Shown here: piece after piece, positions 53,537 through 64,000 of the stretch
Layout: the number at the start of each line of letters is the position of its first letter
Position numbering within the stretch: the stretch's first letter is position 1
Assembly (NCBI RefSeq): GCF_009755355.1
Contig: NZ_WQLB01000007.1
Span: 99,927 to 163,926 of the forward strand
DNA: 64,000 nucleotides
From: Deinococcus arboris
GTDB taxonomy: Bacteria > Deinococcota > Deinococci > Deinococcales > Deinococcaceae
Direction of reading: 5' to 3'
Notes under the pieces: model-generated
Database searches by the model: none
Seen by the model: the letters and a program-made list of their open reading frames with translations, nothing else
What the model was told of the DNA's origin: nothing
Made by a program: the position numbers and the translations under genes

Positions 53537-54651
53537 ACGTCCTGCAAGGCATCGCCGCCGCCCTGACCCCACTGGGGCTGCTCTGGACGCTGCTGATTAT
53601 TAGTCTGGCGACGTTCATTCATGAACTGGCGCACTATGCCCTGGCCCGGTGGCAGGGAGTGACAGTGAACTCCTTTAGCATTGGCATGGGGCCGGTGCTG
53701 CTGCGCCGAAACTGGTACGGCACCGAATGGCGGCTGTCGCTGCTGCCCATCGGGGGCTATGTGGAAATTGACGGCATGTCTCCTGAAGAGGACGGCCAGG
53801 GCGGCCACCGCCAGCCCACGCGCGGCTTTGCGGCGCTGCCGGCCTGGGGCAAGGTGGCGGTGTTGCTGGCCGGGCCACTGGTCAACCTGCTGCTGGCCAC
53901 CACGCTGATGACCGTCAACTTCAGCGCCCAGGGGGTGCCGGCCCCAGACCGCGCCCGCATTGAGGAAGTCGTGGCCGGGTCGCGCGCCCAGACCCTGGGC
54001 CTCCAGGTGGGCGACGTGATTACGGCGGCCGACGGTCAGGACATTCCAGAAACGGCGCGTCTGGGAGGCCGCGATGTGGCCGGCTGGGAGGGCGTGCGCG
54101 AGGTGCTGACGCAGCCCGGCCCCCACAGCTTTACGGTGGTGCGGGCCGGGCAGCCGCGCGAGGTGAAGTTTGACTGGACCCCCGTGGTGGGCGGCGAGCG
54201 GCAACTGCTGGGCATCCGCTACGGCCCGGACGTGCAGCCGGTGAGCGTGGGGACCGCCTTCGTCCGCTCCTGGCAGGTGACTGCAGAGGCCCTGCCGCAG
54301 GTGCTGCGCTCCTTTGCCGGGCTGTTCCAGCGCTTCTTCACCCTCGACCTGTCGCGCGACGAGAATGTCAGCGGCCCCATCGGCACCGCCGAGATTGTCA
54401 GCCGGGCGGCGGCGGTGAGCCCCTGGGCCCTGCTTCAGGTGGCTATTCTGCTGAACCTGTCACTCGCCTTTTTTAACCTGCTGCCGATTCCGGGTCTGGA
54501 CGGCGGGCGCATCCTGCTCGTGCTGGTGGGGGCTGTGCGTGGCCGGCCTCTGAGCTTCAGCCAGGAACAGGCCATCAACTTCGCGGGCTTCGCCTTCGTG
54601 ATGCTGCTGATGGTCTTTGTGGTGGTGCGCGACGTGACCCGGTTTTTTTAG
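53533..54651 (+). CDS. rseP: Site-2 protease RseP family
   Basis: A 372-aa intramembrane zinc protease. HELAH (residues ~30-34, in [13 protein letters not shown]) is the metal site and the C-terminal [12 protein letters not shown] (~315-326) supplies the third ligand. One PDZ domain lies between (~140-220: [15 protein letters not shown]). It likely cleaves an anti-sigma factor or signal-peptide remnants. GTG start overlapping dxr. Confidence 0.94.
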   Translation: MNVLQGIAAALTPLGLLWTLLIISLATFIHELAHYALARWQGVTVNSFSIGMGPVLLRRNWYGTEWRLSLLPIGGYVEIDGMSPEEDGQGGHRQPTRGFAALPAWGKVAVLLAGPLVNLLLATTLMTVNFSAQGVPAPDRARIEEVVAGSRAQTLGLQVGDVITAADGQDIPETARLGGRDVAGWEGVREVLTQPGPHSFTVVRAGQPREVKFDWTPVVGGERQLLGIRYGPDVQPVSVGTAFVRSWQVTAEALPQVLRSFAGLFQRFFTLDLSRDENVSGPIGTAEIVSRAAAVSPWALLQVAILLNLSLAFFNLLPIPGLDGGRILLVLVGAVRGRPLSFSQEQAINFAGFAFVMLLMVFVVVRDVTRFF

Positions 54652-54681
54652 GGTTGTAGGGGGTGGGGTGTAGGTTGTGGG

Positions 54682-54718
54682 AAGGGCAGCGGCGAACATT
54701 CGTTTCCGCTGCCCTTTT
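54682..54718. terminator. Bidirectional terminator
   Basis: Perfect stem AAGGGCAGCGG/CCGCTGCCCTT followed by TT on the + side and preceded by the complement for the minus side, between convergent rseP and the NmrA-like gene. Confidence 0.85.
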
Positions 54719-54719
54719 C

Positions 54720-55610
54720 CTACAGCCCCTTCAACACCTCCGCCACGCCCGTCCACCGCAGCGCCGGATACCGCCCATTGTCCAGCAGGGTCAGCTTGGC
54801 CTGACCCGTGAACATGTCGTGGAGATACTGCATGCCCTGCCAGGCAGGAAACACCTCGTCGCTGGGGGGCGTGAGGGCGCGGGTCAGGGTGGCGAGGGCA
54901 TGCAGGCTGCCCGTTCCCCCGGCCCGCAGGAGGCCAAACTGGTGGCCGGTCGCGGCCGAGGCCGCCGCCTGAAGACCGCGCGCACTTTGCACGTCGCCCG
55001 CCACCCGCAGCCAGCGGGGCGCCGCAGGGTCCAGGGCCACGCGGGCGGTAAACGCGGCGGTATCGGCCACCGTCGTGAAGTCCAGCGGCTGGTCAGCGTC
55101 ACCCCAGTACAGCACCCGCCGGAGCCTGGGCAGCACCACCGGGGCCTGCCCGGTCAGCAGGTCGGCGAACATGCCGTTCAGGACCGAGGTGGCCTGGATA
55201 GGCACGGCATCCAGGCGCGCCCTGAACTCGCGGCGCAGGTCAAGGTTGCGGTTGCGGCCACCTGGCCGGGTGAAATCCACCGAGAAATCCGAGGGGATGA
55301 ACCGGGGCACCCCGGCCTCCACCGCCGCGTCCAGCAAGCGGGTCTGCACGTCCACGATCACGGCGCGCAGGCCTGAGAGCGCCGACACCACACAGGCCGC
55401 GCCCTCCACCGCCCGAATCAGGTCAGGCACGCGGTCGGGGTTGGCGGTGACGACCTCGGCCCCCGCTGCGCGCAGGGCGCTGACTTTTGCGGGATCGCTT
55501 TCAGGGCGGACCAGCACGCGCACGGGGGCGCCCAGGCCCAGCAGTTCCTGGGTGATAAGGCGGCCCAGTTGCCCGGTGGGGCCGGCCACGACGATGGGCG
55601 CAGAAGACAT
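54720..55610 (-). CDS. NmrA-like NAD(P)-binding protein
   Basis: A 296-aa atypical short-chain dehydrogenase. IVVAGPTGQLGRLITQELL (~6-24) is the dinucleotide motif, followed by VRVLVRPESDP (~29-39) and RFIPSDFSVDFTRPG (~103-117), typical of NmrA/isoflavone-reductase-like proteins. It may be a reductase or a redox sensor. Stands alone. Confidence 0.85.
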   Translation of the reverse strand: MSSAPIVVAGPTGQLGRLITQELLGLGAPVRVLVRPESDPAKVSALRAAGAEVVTANPDRVPDLIRAVEGAACVVSALSGLRAVIVDVQTRLLDAAVEAGVPRFIPSDFSVDFTRPGGRNRNLDLRREFRARLDAVPIQATSVLNGMFADLLTGQAPVVLPRLRRVLYWGDADQPLDFTTVADTAAFTARVALDPAAPRWLRVAGDVQSARGLQAAASAATGHQFGLLRAGGTGSLHALATLTRALTPPSDEVFPAWQGMQYLHDMFTGQAKLTLLDNGRYPALRWTGVAEVLKGL

Positions 55611-55712
55611 GCCGGTTATCCTCCCGGCTCAGGCGCGGCGCGACTGTACGGGGCCACACGGCCTGCTCCCACCCCGGCGGGCAGTTCTCACGGGGCACGG
55701 GGGGAGCGGCTC

Positions 55713-55890
55713 ATACAGATGCCGCTGAATTGCAGCACAGCCGAACAGGCGCCGTCAGCGCTTCCAGATCGCGCCATCCGCAGCTGTTCCTGCTCGCTCT
55801 CCTGCGGCGCTTGTCAAGCCTGCTGCGCCGCTGTCCAAGTCCGCTCGGATTCCACTCGGCATTCTGCTCGATTCAATCGGAGTCTGTCTG
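55713..55890 (+). repeat. Dispersed MITE-like repeat, type II copy
   Basis: It begins ATACAGATGCCGCTGAATTGCAGCACAGC and ends CGATTCAATCGGAGTCTGTCTG (each quoted in part as family ends). Blocks match 59826-60004 in order. It abuts a type I fragment at its right end. Confidence 0.8.
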
Positions 55891-55972
55891 ACACGGACTC
55901 CGATTGAATCGTTTGCACCGCAGGCCTGCGAGGAGGCGCAAAAGCGGGCTGACGGGCGTGGAGTTGGCAACT
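55891..55972 (-). repeat. Dispersed repeat, truncated type I copy abutting a type II copy
   Basis: ACACGGACTCCGATTGAATCG followed by GGGCGTGGAGTTGGCAACTC parallels the start of the minus-strand copy at 22937-23056; the far end is missing. The junction suggests one element inserted into or beside another. Confidence 0.65.
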
Positions 55973-56036
55973 CAGTGCCCTCCCAAGTTGTCCGCGTTCC
56001 AGCCAGCAGGCCGCCTCACTTCCTCACCAAGCCCGG

Positions 56037-57119
56037 CTACTCTGCTCCCACCACACGCTCGACCCGGTCGCCCAGGCCCGTCAGGACCTCATATTCCACT
56101 GTGCCGCCCCAGGCCGCCACGTCGGTCACCGTCACGTCGGCAGGCCCCCAGAGGGTGGCCCAGTCGCCCACCCGAACCGCCAGCCCCGTCACGTCCACCA
56201 TCAGCTGGTCCATGCAGATGCGGCCCAATACGGGGCGCCACTGGCCGCCCAGCAGCACCTGGGCGTGCCCGGTGGCGTTCCGGGGGTAGCCGTCGGCGTA
56301 GCCCATACCGACTGTGGCCACCAGGGTGTCGCGCGCCGCCCGCCACAGACCGCTGTAACTGACCGTCTCGCCGGCGTAGGCCGTGTGCAGGTGGGTCACG
56401 CGCGCCTGTAGGGTCATCACCGGACGCAGCGGCAGGAGGCCGCGCAGGTGAGGCGGCGCAAAGCCGTAGGTCGCCAGCCCCGGCCGGGCGAGCGCCATAC
56501 CGGGCAGCGCGCCAAAGCTCAGCACGCCGCCGCCGTTGGCCGCGTGGGTCAGCAGGGGTGTGGGCGTGGGGGGCAGCGCCGCCAGCACGGCCGCAAAGCG
56601 CCGCAGCTGCTCGTGGGCAAAACTGAGGTCGGGTTCGTCGGCGGTGGCGAGGTGGGTGTACGCGCCTTCCAGCAGCCCGCGCTCGGCCAGGCGGCGGCCC
56701 ACGGCGGCGGCATCTTCGGGACGGGCCCCCAGGCGGTTCATGCCGGTGTCCACCTTCAGGTGCGCGCGGGCGTGGGGCGGCAGGGCGTCGGCCTCCGGCA
56801 CCGACGCCACCGGCAGGCGCACGCCCAGGTCGGCCAGTGGTCCCACCTCGTGGGGCATGGGGGGGGTCAGCAGCACCACAGGCCGCCCCAGATTCAGCGC
56901 GGCCAGGGCGGCCGCCTCGCGCGGGGTGGCCACCGCCAGGCCCCACACGCCGGGGTGGGCCGCCGCCACGCGCGCCACCTCCTCCAGGCCGTGCCCGTAG
57001 GCGTTGGCCTTGACGGGCAGCAGCAGCGCCGCGCCGGCCCGCCCGGCCAGCGCCCCCAGGTTGGCGCGCAGGGCATGGGGGTTGATCACGGCGCGGGCGC
57101 GGGCAGAAAGGTCAGGCAT
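56037..57119 (-). CDS. alr: Alanine racemase
   Basis: A 360-aa PLP enzyme making D-alanine for peptidoglycan. The PLP lysine motif is [12 protein letters not shown] (~33-44). [12 protein letters not shown] (~120-131), the second-subunit catalytic Tyr region ([10 protein letters not shown], ~248-257) and [13 protein letters not shown] (~299-311) follow. ATG at 57119 ([13 protein letters not shown]) fits the family start. Divergent from the exported protein gene at 57169, sharing a 49-bp promoter region. Confidence 0.94.
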   Translation of the reverse strand: MPDLSARARAVINPHALRANLGALAGRAGAALLLPVKANAYGHGLEEVARVAAAHPGVWGLAVATPREAAALAALNLGRPVVLLTPPMPHEVGPLADLGVRLPVASVPEADALPPHARAHLKVDTGMNRLGARPEDAAAVGRRLAERGLLEGAYTHLATADEPDLSFAHEQLRRFAAVLAALPPTPTPLLTHAANGGGVLSFGALPGMALARPGLATYGFAPPHLRGLLPLRPVMTLQARVTHLHTAYAGETVSYSGLWRAARDTLVATVGMGYADGYPRNATGHAQVLLGGQWRPVLGRICMDQLMVDVTGLAVRVGDWATLWGPADVTVTDVAAWGGTVEYEVLTGLGDRVERVVGAE

Positions 57120-57168
57120 CTGGCTCCCGATGCTAGCGCTGCGGCCAGAGGTATCCTTCACGCTAGTC

Positions 57169-59124
57169 ATGCCCAAGCCTTTTGCACATTCCCTGGCCCG
57201 CCGCACCCTGACCCTGGCCCTGCTGGCTGCCGCCGGCCTGACCTCTGGCGCCGCCGCGCAGACCGGCGGGATTCTGCCCCTGGTGTCGGTGGGCGAAAAG
57301 TGGCCCCAGGCGCAGGAATCCTACGTCATCCGGGTGGCGGCCCAGGACGCCGGGAAATCCCTGGGCCTGGAGGTCTATTCGCCCAGTTTCAACCTGGCCG
57401 ACTATGTGGATGGCCGCCGGGGCGAGGGGTACTTTGGCGACGAGCTGTACAAGAAGAACGAGCCGTTCGAAACCACCTTCACCCTGACCGGTCCAGGCGG
57501 CACCGTCACCGAGCGGCGCTACGGCCTGAACCGCGAGCACACCTGGGAAAGCCTGTTTGCGGGCGGTCTGGCGGCCGGCACCTACACCCTGAAGGTCACG
57601 AGTAAGGGCGACGGCAAGAACTCGTTTGCTCTGCGCGTGGCGGCGCCCTTTGCCCTGGAAACCAGCGACTTTAGCGTGAACGCCCGCAGCACCGACGCCG
57701 AGCCCCTGCTGGCCGCCCGCCTGAACGTCACCGCCGACTGGGTGGGCAAGACCCTGGCGCTGCAAAACTACGACGTGGACGGCCCGCAGGAGGCCGAGGT
57801 CTGGGCGGTGCAGCCGAACGGCACCCGCGTGAACCTGACCCCCAGCGACAACGGCCGCACCGCCACCGATCCTTACGTCATCACGCCGGAGCTGGTGGGC
57901 GAGTGGCGCGTGTTCATCCGTGTGCTGGGCACCACCCGGCAGTACAGCAACGCCATTCGCTTTGCCTTCCGGGTGGGTGACCAGTCGGTGCGGGCCACAG
58001 TGGGCGGCTTCACCCTGCCTGACACTGTGAAAATTACCAACCAGCTGCTGGTCGAGGTCGTGGACCCCCAGGGCCGTCCGATTCCCGGGGCCTCGTACAC
58101 GCTGGTCGGCGACACGGTGGTGCGGCCGACGCTGCCGGCCGGGTACGTGCCGGTCAGCAGCGCCTTGGTGGCGGGGACCGGCAACATCGTCTCCCCGACT
58201 GAAATCCGGTATCAGCCGGGCTTTAACAAGGTGCGCTTCGTGGCCCGCGCGCCGGAAGGGCAACTCGTGGTGGACGCCGTGGCCCTGTACGGCGACCAGC
58301 GCCTGCCGCTGACCGGCGTACCGTTTGAGGTCGCGGGCCGCACCCTGTCCACGCCCGCCACCGTGCCGCTGGCGCCCGGCGACTACCCGGTGACGCCCAC
58401 CGTCATTCCCGGCAGCACCGTGACCCGCCCGCTGCCTGGCCGCGTGACGGACGCCGCCGCTGGGCGCGTCACCATCGAGTACCGGGTGCGCACGGACCTG
58501 ACGTTGGTCACGGCCCCTGACCTCCTGAACGCCTGCGACGTCACCCAGCTGACGGCCCTGGCCAAGACCGACTTTCCCTACCGCCTGCCGGGCCGCCTGC
58601 AACTGAATCTGCCGGGCGGCTGGACCAGCGACTACCCGCTGGAGGTGGCCGGTGAATTCAGCGGCACCCAGCCCCTGCGCCTGAAAGTTCCGGTGCGGGT
58701 CTGCCGCACTGACACCGCCCAGGCCACGCTGGACCCCGTTGGCATTAGCACCACTGGCCAGGCGCGGGTGCGCAGTCCTGGCAGCGCCAACGTCACCCGC
58801 ACGGTCGAGGGCGGCGCGCGGGCCAGCTTGCAAAAAAGCGTGGAGGCCGCCGCCCAGGGTTATCTGGTCACCCTGGTGCTGACGGTGGACAGCACCCTCG
58901 ACAACGTCCGCCTGGGGGACCCGCTGCCTGCGGGAGGCGCCCAGCCGGCCGTGCGCGGTCCCCTTCAGGTGCAGGGGCCCAGTCTGGCGAACGTGAACCC
59001 CCGATTTGAGGGCGACACCATCGTGCTGACCCGCGTGATTCCGGGCACCTATACCCTGACCTACACGCTGCTGAGCGACCAGCCAGCCGACCGCGTGGTG
59101 ACTCCACCTGACCTGAGCTGGTAA
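57169..59124 (+). CDS. Large exported beta-rich protein, DUF11-like
   Basis: A 651-aa exported protein. Signal peptide (~1-31, ending GAAAQ), then repeated beta-sandwich-like domains: ~35-160, ~165-270, ~275-400 and a DUF11-like C-terminal region (~500-651) with paired motifs VRLGDPLP and [14 protein letters not shown]. Two Cys (~452 and ~512) may bond. No enzymatic motif; likely an envelope structural or adhesion-like protein. No homologue can be named. Confidence 0.75.
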   Translation: MPKPFAHSLARRTLTLALLAAAGLTSGAAAQTGGILPLVSVGEKWPQAQESYVIRVAAQDAGKSLGLEVYSPSFNLADYVDGRRGEGYFGDELYKKNEPFETTFTLTGPGGTVTERRYGLNREHTWESLFAGGLAAGTYTLKVTSKGDGKNSFALRVAAPFALETSDFSVNARSTDAEPLLAARLNVTADWVGKTLALQNYDVDGPQEAEVWAVQPNGTRVNLTPSDNGRTATDPYVITPELVGEWRVFIRVLGTTRQYSNAIRFAFRVGDQSVRATVGGFTLPDTVKITNQLLVEVVDPQGRPIPGASYTLVGDTVVRPTLPAGYVPVSSALVAGTGNIVSPTEIRYQPGFNKVRFVARAPEGQLVVDAVALYGDQRLPLTGVPFEVAGRTLSTPATVPLAPGDYPVTPTVIPGSTVTRPLPGRVTDAAAGRVTIEYRVRTDLTLVTAPDLLNACDVTQLTALAKTDFPYRLPGRLQLNLPGGWTSDYPLEVAGEFSGTQPLRLKVPVRVCRTDTAQATLDPVGISTTGQARVRSPGSANVTRTVEGGARASLQKSVEAAAQGYLVTLVLTVDSTLDNVRLGDPLPAGGAQPAVRGPLQVQGPSLANVNPRFEGDTIVLTRVIPGTYTLTYTLLSDQPADRVVTPPDLSW

Positions 59125-59180
59125 GCCCACAAGCTGCACATCTTCATGTGTCCCATGTGCTTCTCAGGTAGCCTGCGGCC

Positions 59181-59603
59181 ATGAAAGCCCTCTGGCCTGT
59201 CCTCCTGGGGTTCGCCCTGACTGCCTGCGGCGCCCAGGTGGCGGCGCCAGGGGTTGACCAGTTGCTGGGCGCCCCCACCGCCCTGAACGTGGGCGGGCAG
59301 GTGCTGACGGTGGGCACGGCCCCCGCCGCCAGTTCGCAGGGGTTTGGGGTGAAGGTGCGCCTGGCCTCGGCGCGCACGCCACTGCCGGCCGTGCGGCTGG
59401 ACGGGGTGTTTGTGGTCAGCGGCTCGGCGCTCTGGAAGTCGCCCCTGAGCAGCGCCGGGGACGGCCAGGGCAGCGCCTGGGGGCGCAACGTCTCTGCCTG
59501 GCAACCCGGCGAACCCGTGCAGGTGGTCGTGCGCCTGAAGGACGAACGCGGGCGCGTGCTGTGGCTGCGCGGTCCACAGACACGGGTGGGCCAAGCGCCT
59601 TAG
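59181..59603 (+). CDS. Small lipoprotein of unknown function
   Basis: A 140-aa protein with a lipoprotein signal peptide (lipobox LTAC, Cys16) and a compact beta-rich domain with no recognised family. Probably transcribed with the gene upstream (56-bp gap) and ended by the hairpin at 59617. Confidence 0.7.
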   Translation: MKALWPVLLGFALTACGAQVAAPGVDQLLGAPTALNVGGQVLTVGTAPAASSQGFGVKVRLASARTPLPAVRLDGVFVVSGSALWKSPLSSAGDGQGSAWGRNVSAWQPGEPVQVVVRLKDERGRVLWLRGPQTRVGQAP

Positions 59604-59616
59604 AGCTGTTCTCCGA

Positions 59617-59657
59617 ATGCAGCGGCCAGAGGCTCTTCGCTCTGGCCGCTGCATTTT
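59617..59657 (+). terminator. Strong intrinsic terminator
   Basis: Perfect 15-bp stem ATGCAGCGGCCAGAG/CTCTGGCCGCTGCAT with an 8-nt loop, then TTTGCC. Confidence 0.85.
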
Positions 59658-59825
59658 GCCTCACTTAACCCCGCTGCTCGCAGGGCAAGAGCAGCTCCTG
59701 TTCTCAAAGACGCCACCAAGCCCCACCTGCTGACCTCAAGGAAGGAGTGGGAGACTGCTCTCTGCTAGCTGTCTTTAGTGGTGTTTGAGGACTTTCCTCA
59801 AACGAAGGAAGTGGGCGGAGCGGTT

Positions 59826-60004
59826 CATCCGGATTCCGCCTTATTGCAGCACAGCGAAGAAAAGCACCGTCTACGCTTCCATATCGCGCAATCCGCATCT
59901 GCTCCTTCTCGCTCTCTCACGGAGCTTTTCGAGTCTGCTATCCAGCTTTCCAAGTCCGCTCAGATTTCACCCAGCATTCTGCTCGATTCAATCGGAGCCC
60001 GTAT
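59826..60004 (+). repeat. Dispersed MITE-like repeat, best type II copy
   Basis: 179 bp from ATCCGGATTCCGCCTTATTGC to TTCAATCGGAGCCCGTAT, with inverted termini. Internal blocks CTTCCATATCGCGCAATCCG, TGCTCCTTCTCGCTCT, CCAAGTCCGCTCAGATTTCA and ATTCTGCTCGATTCAATCGG define the subtype. Lies in the 59604-60126 gap; the rest of that gap is featureless. Confidence 0.85.
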
Positions 60005-60126
60005 CACTCCAGCAGATGCAGTGCCCTCTTCCTTGCTGCAACAGCACACCGCCGTGAAAAGGAGGCCGCACCCGCTGCACATCAGCAAAGACTCGCGCGG
60101 CTGTGTCGTGCCACAGGCCACTCACT

Positions 60127-60828
<702 letters not shown>

Positions 60829-60829
60829 C

Positions 60830-61993
60830 TCAGACCCTCCCGAGGGCTTCAGTAATGTTCAGGCGGCTGGCACTGCGCGCGGGCAACAACCCCGAGAGCA
60901 GGCCCAACAGAAACGAGATCCCCAGCGCCAGCAGCGTGAGGCGCGGGGTCAGGGCCGCTGCATCAATACCGGCGAGGTCCTGCGTGTACAGGTTGACGCC
61001 GGCGATTCCCAGCAAGCCCAGCAGCACGCCGCACACCCCACCCACCAGTGACAGCAGCAGTGATTCGGTCAGTACCAGCGCGCGCACAAACGACGGCCGG
61101 GCGCCGATGGCGCGGAGGGTGGCGAACTCGCGGGTGCGCTCGAACACGCCCATCATGACGGTGTTGGCCACCGCCAGGCCGCCCACCACCAACGCAATCA
61201 GCGAGATGCCAAAGCGCACGGCGTCACTGATCCTGAGCGCCCGCTCCACAAAACTGAGGAAATCCGATTGCGTGGCGGCCTCCAGATTCAGCCGCTCGGA
61301 GATGCGGCCGGCCACAGCGCGGGCCTCACGCGGGTTGTTCAGCTTGACGGCCACCAGCGACACGCGGTCCTGTGCACCCTCACTGGCCTGCAACGTGGTC
61401 AGCGGCAGGAAAATGAAGTTGTCCACCAGTCCAGATTCGGGGGCCAGCACGCCCACCACCTTGACGCTGGAGCGGCGGTTGAGGTTCAGACGGCTGCCCA
61501 GCCCCAGGTTGAGGTTCTTGGCCGCTTTGGCCCCCACCACCGCCGCGCCGGCCGGGTTGTCACTCGCCTGCAGCGTGCGGCCCTGCGCAACCTTCGAGTT
61601 GGGAAACACCGCGCCAATCCCGCCATTCTCGGCCGGTAGGCCGTACAGCACGGCGCTCTGAGTGGGGTCCAGGCTGCCGCGCACCGCCATGATGACTGGC
61701 GTGACTGTCTGAATGCCTAGGTCGGGGGCCAGCGCCTGCAGGTCCTGTACAGTCTTTTGCGGCAGGTTGGGGTGCATGGCCAGGCCCTGCGACAGCGGCG
61801 TCAGACTGACCTGGATGTCCGGGCCAATGCCGCCCAGTTCGGTGACAAACACCTTGCGGATGCCCTCGCCCAACGATAGAAAGATGACCATGCTGGCCAC
61901 CGCCACCGTGATACCCAGGGCGGTCAGAAACGTGCGCACCCGGCGCCGGGTCAGGCCGCGCCAGGCCAGTCGCCACAGGTCAGTTGGGGTCAT
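60830..61993 (-). CDS. ABC transporter permease, MacB/FtsX type
   Basis: A 387-aa permease: one N-terminal membrane helix (~20-42), a periplasmic MacB-like domain (~45-255) and three C-terminal helices (~270-375) of the FtsX fold. The coupling element is [19 protein letters not shown] (~292-310). The substrate is unknown. Its stop is one base before the ATPase start, so they form an operon. Confidence 0.9.
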   Translation of the reverse strand: MTPTDLWRLAWRGLTRRRVRTFLTALGITVAVASMVIFLSLGEGIRKVFVTELGGIGPDIQVSLTPLSQGLAMHPNLPQKTVQDLQALAPDLGIQTVTPVIMAVRGSLDPTQSAVLYGLPAENGGIGAVFPNSKVAQGRTLQASDNPAGAAVVGAKAAKNLNLGLGSRLNLNRRSSVKVVGVLAPESGLVDNFIFLPLTTLQASEGAQDRVSLVAVKLNNPREARAVAGRISERLNLEAATQSDFLSFVERALRISDAVRFGISLIALVVGGLAVANTVMMGVFERTREFATLRAIGARPSFVRALVLTESLLLSLVGGVCGVLLGLLGIAGVNLYTQDLAGIDAAALTPRLTLLALGISFLLGLLSGLLPARSASRLNITEALGRV

Positions 61994-62075
61994 AGGGTGC
62001 AGGCTACGCCCCTAGAGGCGGGACAGGTGGCACTGAGGGGCCCGGTTTCAGGCGGCAGGCGCTTTTCGCAGCGGC

Positions 62076-62462
62076 TTACTCTAGGCTCTGCACCTCAAAC
62101 CAGGCAGTCTGGGCTTGCACAGCGAACGAGGACTGAGCGAAGTCGGCCAGCGTATAGGGCGCTTCGGCCACTGGGCTCAGGTCCAGATACACGAGCGGAC
62201 CACTGAACAGCAGGGCAATCCCATGACTCAGGACCACATTCGTTCCCGGTTCCTCCTGCACCCGCAGGAGGCTCACGCCCTCCAACTTTAAGGCCAGCGA
62301 ACACCAACCTGAAGCGGCCTCCCGGTCCTGCACTTCTAGGACCAGCATGAGCTGTAAGAGGCTGTCCGGGTAAGTCAGTTCTGCGCGCTGGATCAGGCCG
62401 TCGTAACACCTCCAGTGGCGTTCCAACAAGGCAGAAGCGGTCTCGGGGGTCAAGCGTTGCAC
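62076..62462 (-). CDS. Small protein of unknown function
   Basis: A 128-aa soluble acidic protein, with predicted alpha/beta structure and no recognised family. Stands alone with no clear SD. Kept because amino-acid composition and third-position GC are gene-like and the opposite strand offers no better frame. Confidence 0.6.
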   Translation of the reverse strand: MQRLTPETASALLERHWRCYDGLIQRAELTYPDSLLQLMLVLEVQDREAASGWCSLALKLEGVSLLRVQEEPGTNVVLSHGIALLFSGPLVYLDLSPVAEAPYTLADFAQSSFAVQAQTAWFEVQSLE

Positions 62463-62550
62463 CGCTCAAGTCTCTCACTCTGGAGCAGGGCTCAACTGCT
62501 CTCTTGCCTCTTCGGGGGATTTCCTCACCAGCAGCCCGTAAGGTTCCCGC

Positions 62551-63804
62551 ATGCGCCTTGCTCTCCTGGCCCTGCTGTGCGCCGCCTCGGCGAGTGCGCA
62601 GACGCTGTTGCCCCTGGATTCCCGCCCCGCCACGCGGGTGCTGCCCGCCCTGATCGCCGGACTGCGCGGCGGAACGGCCCTGGTACCCCCGGCCGCCTTG
62701 CTGGGCACCGCCACCACAGGCGCCGACCCAGCGGCCCTGACCACCTGGCTGGCGGCCCAGCCGGCCACCGGCTCCCTGGTGGTGTCGCTGGACGCCCTGG
62801 CCTACGGCGGGCTGGTCCAGTCACGCACCAGCTCCCTGAGCGCACAGGCGGCGCTAACCCGCCTGGACCCACTGCGCACCTGGACTGAGCGCACGGGCCA
62901 GCCGGTGTACGCCTTTATCACGCTGCCGCGCGAGCCGGACGCTACCAACCGCGCCCGCAATCTGGAGGTGGTGCGCGCCGTGATGGACTGGGCGCGGGAA
63001 GGCCGTTTCAAGGAACTCCACGTCACCTGGGACGACGCCCTGCCAGGCAGCCCCGCCCCGAAAGAGGGCGCCGCGCTGGCCGCCCAGGCGCCCGCCAACG
63101 TGCGCGTGTACCCCGGTGCCGACGAGGTGCTGTCCATGCTGACCGCCCACGCCCTGGCCCCTGAACCCGCGACGGTGCGCCTGGAATACAGCGACCCCAA
63201 AGCCGCCGAGGCCGTGATGAAATACGAGGGCATTCCTCTGACCCAGAGTGCCCTCAACCACGCTCAGGGCAGCGGCTTTGCGGTGGTGCCGGGTGCGGCC
63301 GACCTGACCCTCTACGTCTACAACGGCGGTGACCCACGCCGGGCGGCGCTGCGGGTCAGTGCCCTGCTGCGCGCTGGTCCGGTGGCCGTGGCGGACGTGG
63401 CACAGGTCAACTTAGGCAACACCCGCTTCTGGAGCGATCTGCGCACCCTGCGCCAGCACGCCAATCTGCGCGCGCTGGCCGCCTGGGGCACGCCCGGCAA
63501 CAACCTGGGCACCGCCCTGGCCCACGCGAAGCTGAGCCTGCGCGGCGCTGACCCGCTGCGGCAAGACGCCCTGCTGGCCCGCGAGTTTGCCAACGACGTG
63601 ATTTACTCGGCCCAGGTGCGTGCCCGCCTGCGCCAGCTGGTTCCCGAGGCTGAACTCAGTACCCCGCGTGGACAGGCCGCACTGCAGGAAGCGGCGCAGG
63701 GCTTCTTCCCCTTGCGCATAGGCAACACCTATACCCTCAGCGACGCCGAACTGCCGTGGGGCCGCTCGTTTGAATGGGACTTCACCTTAGACGAGAAACG
63801 GTAA
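62551..63804 (+). CDS. DUF4127-family exported protein
   Basis: A 417-aa protein with a signal peptide (~1-17, ending SASAQ), then [11 protein letters not shown] (~18-28), the hallmark start of DUF4127 proteins. Further family-like blocks are [15 protein letters not shown] (~78-92) and LYVYNGGDP (~255-263). Function unknown; the fold may be hydrolase-like. It is shorter than many members (~500 aa) but shows no frameshift. Confidence 0.85.
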   Translation: MRLALLALLCAASASAQTLLPLDSRPATRVLPALIAGLRGGTALVPPAALLGTATTGADPAALTTWLAAQPATGSLVVSLDALAYGGLVQSRTSSLSAQAALTRLDPLRTWTERTGQPVYAFITLPREPDATNRARNLEVVRAVMDWAREGRFKELHVTWDDALPGSPAPKEGAALAAQAPANVRVYPGADEVLSMLTAHALAPEPATVRLEYSDPKAAEAVMKYEGIPLTQSALNHAQGSGFAVVPGAADLTLYVYNGGDPRRAALRVSALLRAGPVAVADVAQVNLGNTRFWSDLRTLRQHANLRALAAWGTPGNNLGTALAHAKLSLRGADPLRQDALLAREFANDVIYSAQVRARLRQLVPEAELSTPRGQAALQEAAQGFFPLRIGNTYTLSDAELPWGRSFEWDFTLDEKR

Positions 63805-63864
63805 GAGGCCGGCACCGAAAGCAGCGACCTCCCTCTGCGCCTGCCCTGCATGTGGAGGGGGCTT

Positions 63865-64000
63865 ATACGGACTCCGATTGAATCGAGGATTCTGCTCGAT
63901 GAAATCCGAGCGGAGCGAGAAGGAACAGATGCGGATTTCGCGATATGGAAGCGCAGACAGTGACTTGCCGGCTGTGCTGCAATTAAGCGGAATCCGTCTC
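63865..64000 (-). repeat. Dispersed MITE-like repeat, compact type II copy
   Basis: It begins ATACGGACTCCGATTGAATCG and ends AAGCGGAATCCGTCTC at the window edge. On the minus strand it carries the type II blocks (GCAGCACAGC, GCTTCCATATCGCGAAATCCG, TCTGTTCCTTCTCGCT) but lacks the ~40-bp CTCACGGAGC...CCAAG segment of 59826-60004. Confidence 0.85.

Overview
The window reads as a high-GC chromosome segment of a Deinococcus-like bacterium. This is inferred from GC-rich codon use, an SLH-domain outer-membrane beta-barrel protein, an Fe-S type TrpRS, many Nudix genes, and a dispersed intergenic repeat resembling the small non-coding repeats known in Deinococcus. No species can be named from sequence alone.

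Region 1 (1-13149): the competence gene comEC is split by a Tn7-like transposon of about 11 kb (1638-12622). The insertion has a 5-bp target duplication (TCGAA), TG...CA ends and three TnsB-type boxes (TGCGAM) at each end. It lies in codons just after the HxDxDH-type metal motif of the ComEC beta-lactamase-fold domain. The core genes tnsA-tnsB-tnsC-tniQ run leftward with ATGA overlaps. The cargo, which is clearly more AT-rich than the host, holds an ASCH-domain protein and a four-gene operon: a 207-aa unknown, a QueC-like PP-loop enzyme, an XRE-ImmA/IrrE metalloprotease regulator and a PIN-like nuclease. That operon starts at a perfect palindrome lying over its probable promoter. The left end carries a convergent 609-aa gene that may be a very divergent TnsE. 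The cargo operon is the best candidate here for an undescribed, probably defensive, system.

Region 2 (13150-20160): two tandem Nudix genes, a DUF4279-like gene, then a TPP riboswitch with a terminator hairpin that also covers the Shine-Dalgarno of thiB. The thiamine uptake and activation operon follows (thiB, thiP, an unexpected HhH-GPD-like gene, thiQ, thiamine pyrophosphokinase).

Region 3 (20161-47560): mainly housekeeping and conserved genes: a secreted hydrolase, hemL, a CoA-binding protein, an FAD oxidase, recJ, an SLH/collagen-like outer-membrane protein, a DeoD-type phosphorylase, enoyl-CoA hydratase, an HD hydrolase, greA, prfA, homoserine dehydrogenase, a SIS protein, tRNA-Arg(CCG), a PpiC/SurA-like chaperone, trpS, scpA, an RNase Sa-like lipoprotein with a barstar inhibitor, DinB, uppP and an APH(6)-like kinase.

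Region 4 (47560-54720): the conserved bacterial cluster rpsB-tsf-pyrH-frr-cdsA-dxr-rseP, covering translation, pyrimidine, phospholipid and isoprenoid synthesis and site-2 proteolysis.

Region 5 (54720-64000): an NmrA-like reductase, alanine racemase, two exported proteins, a MacB/LolD-type ABC pair, a small unknown and a DUF4127 protein.

A MITE-like repeat family with ends resembling ATACGGANTCCG occupies many of the gene-free gaps. At least eight recognisable copies of two subtypes are present.
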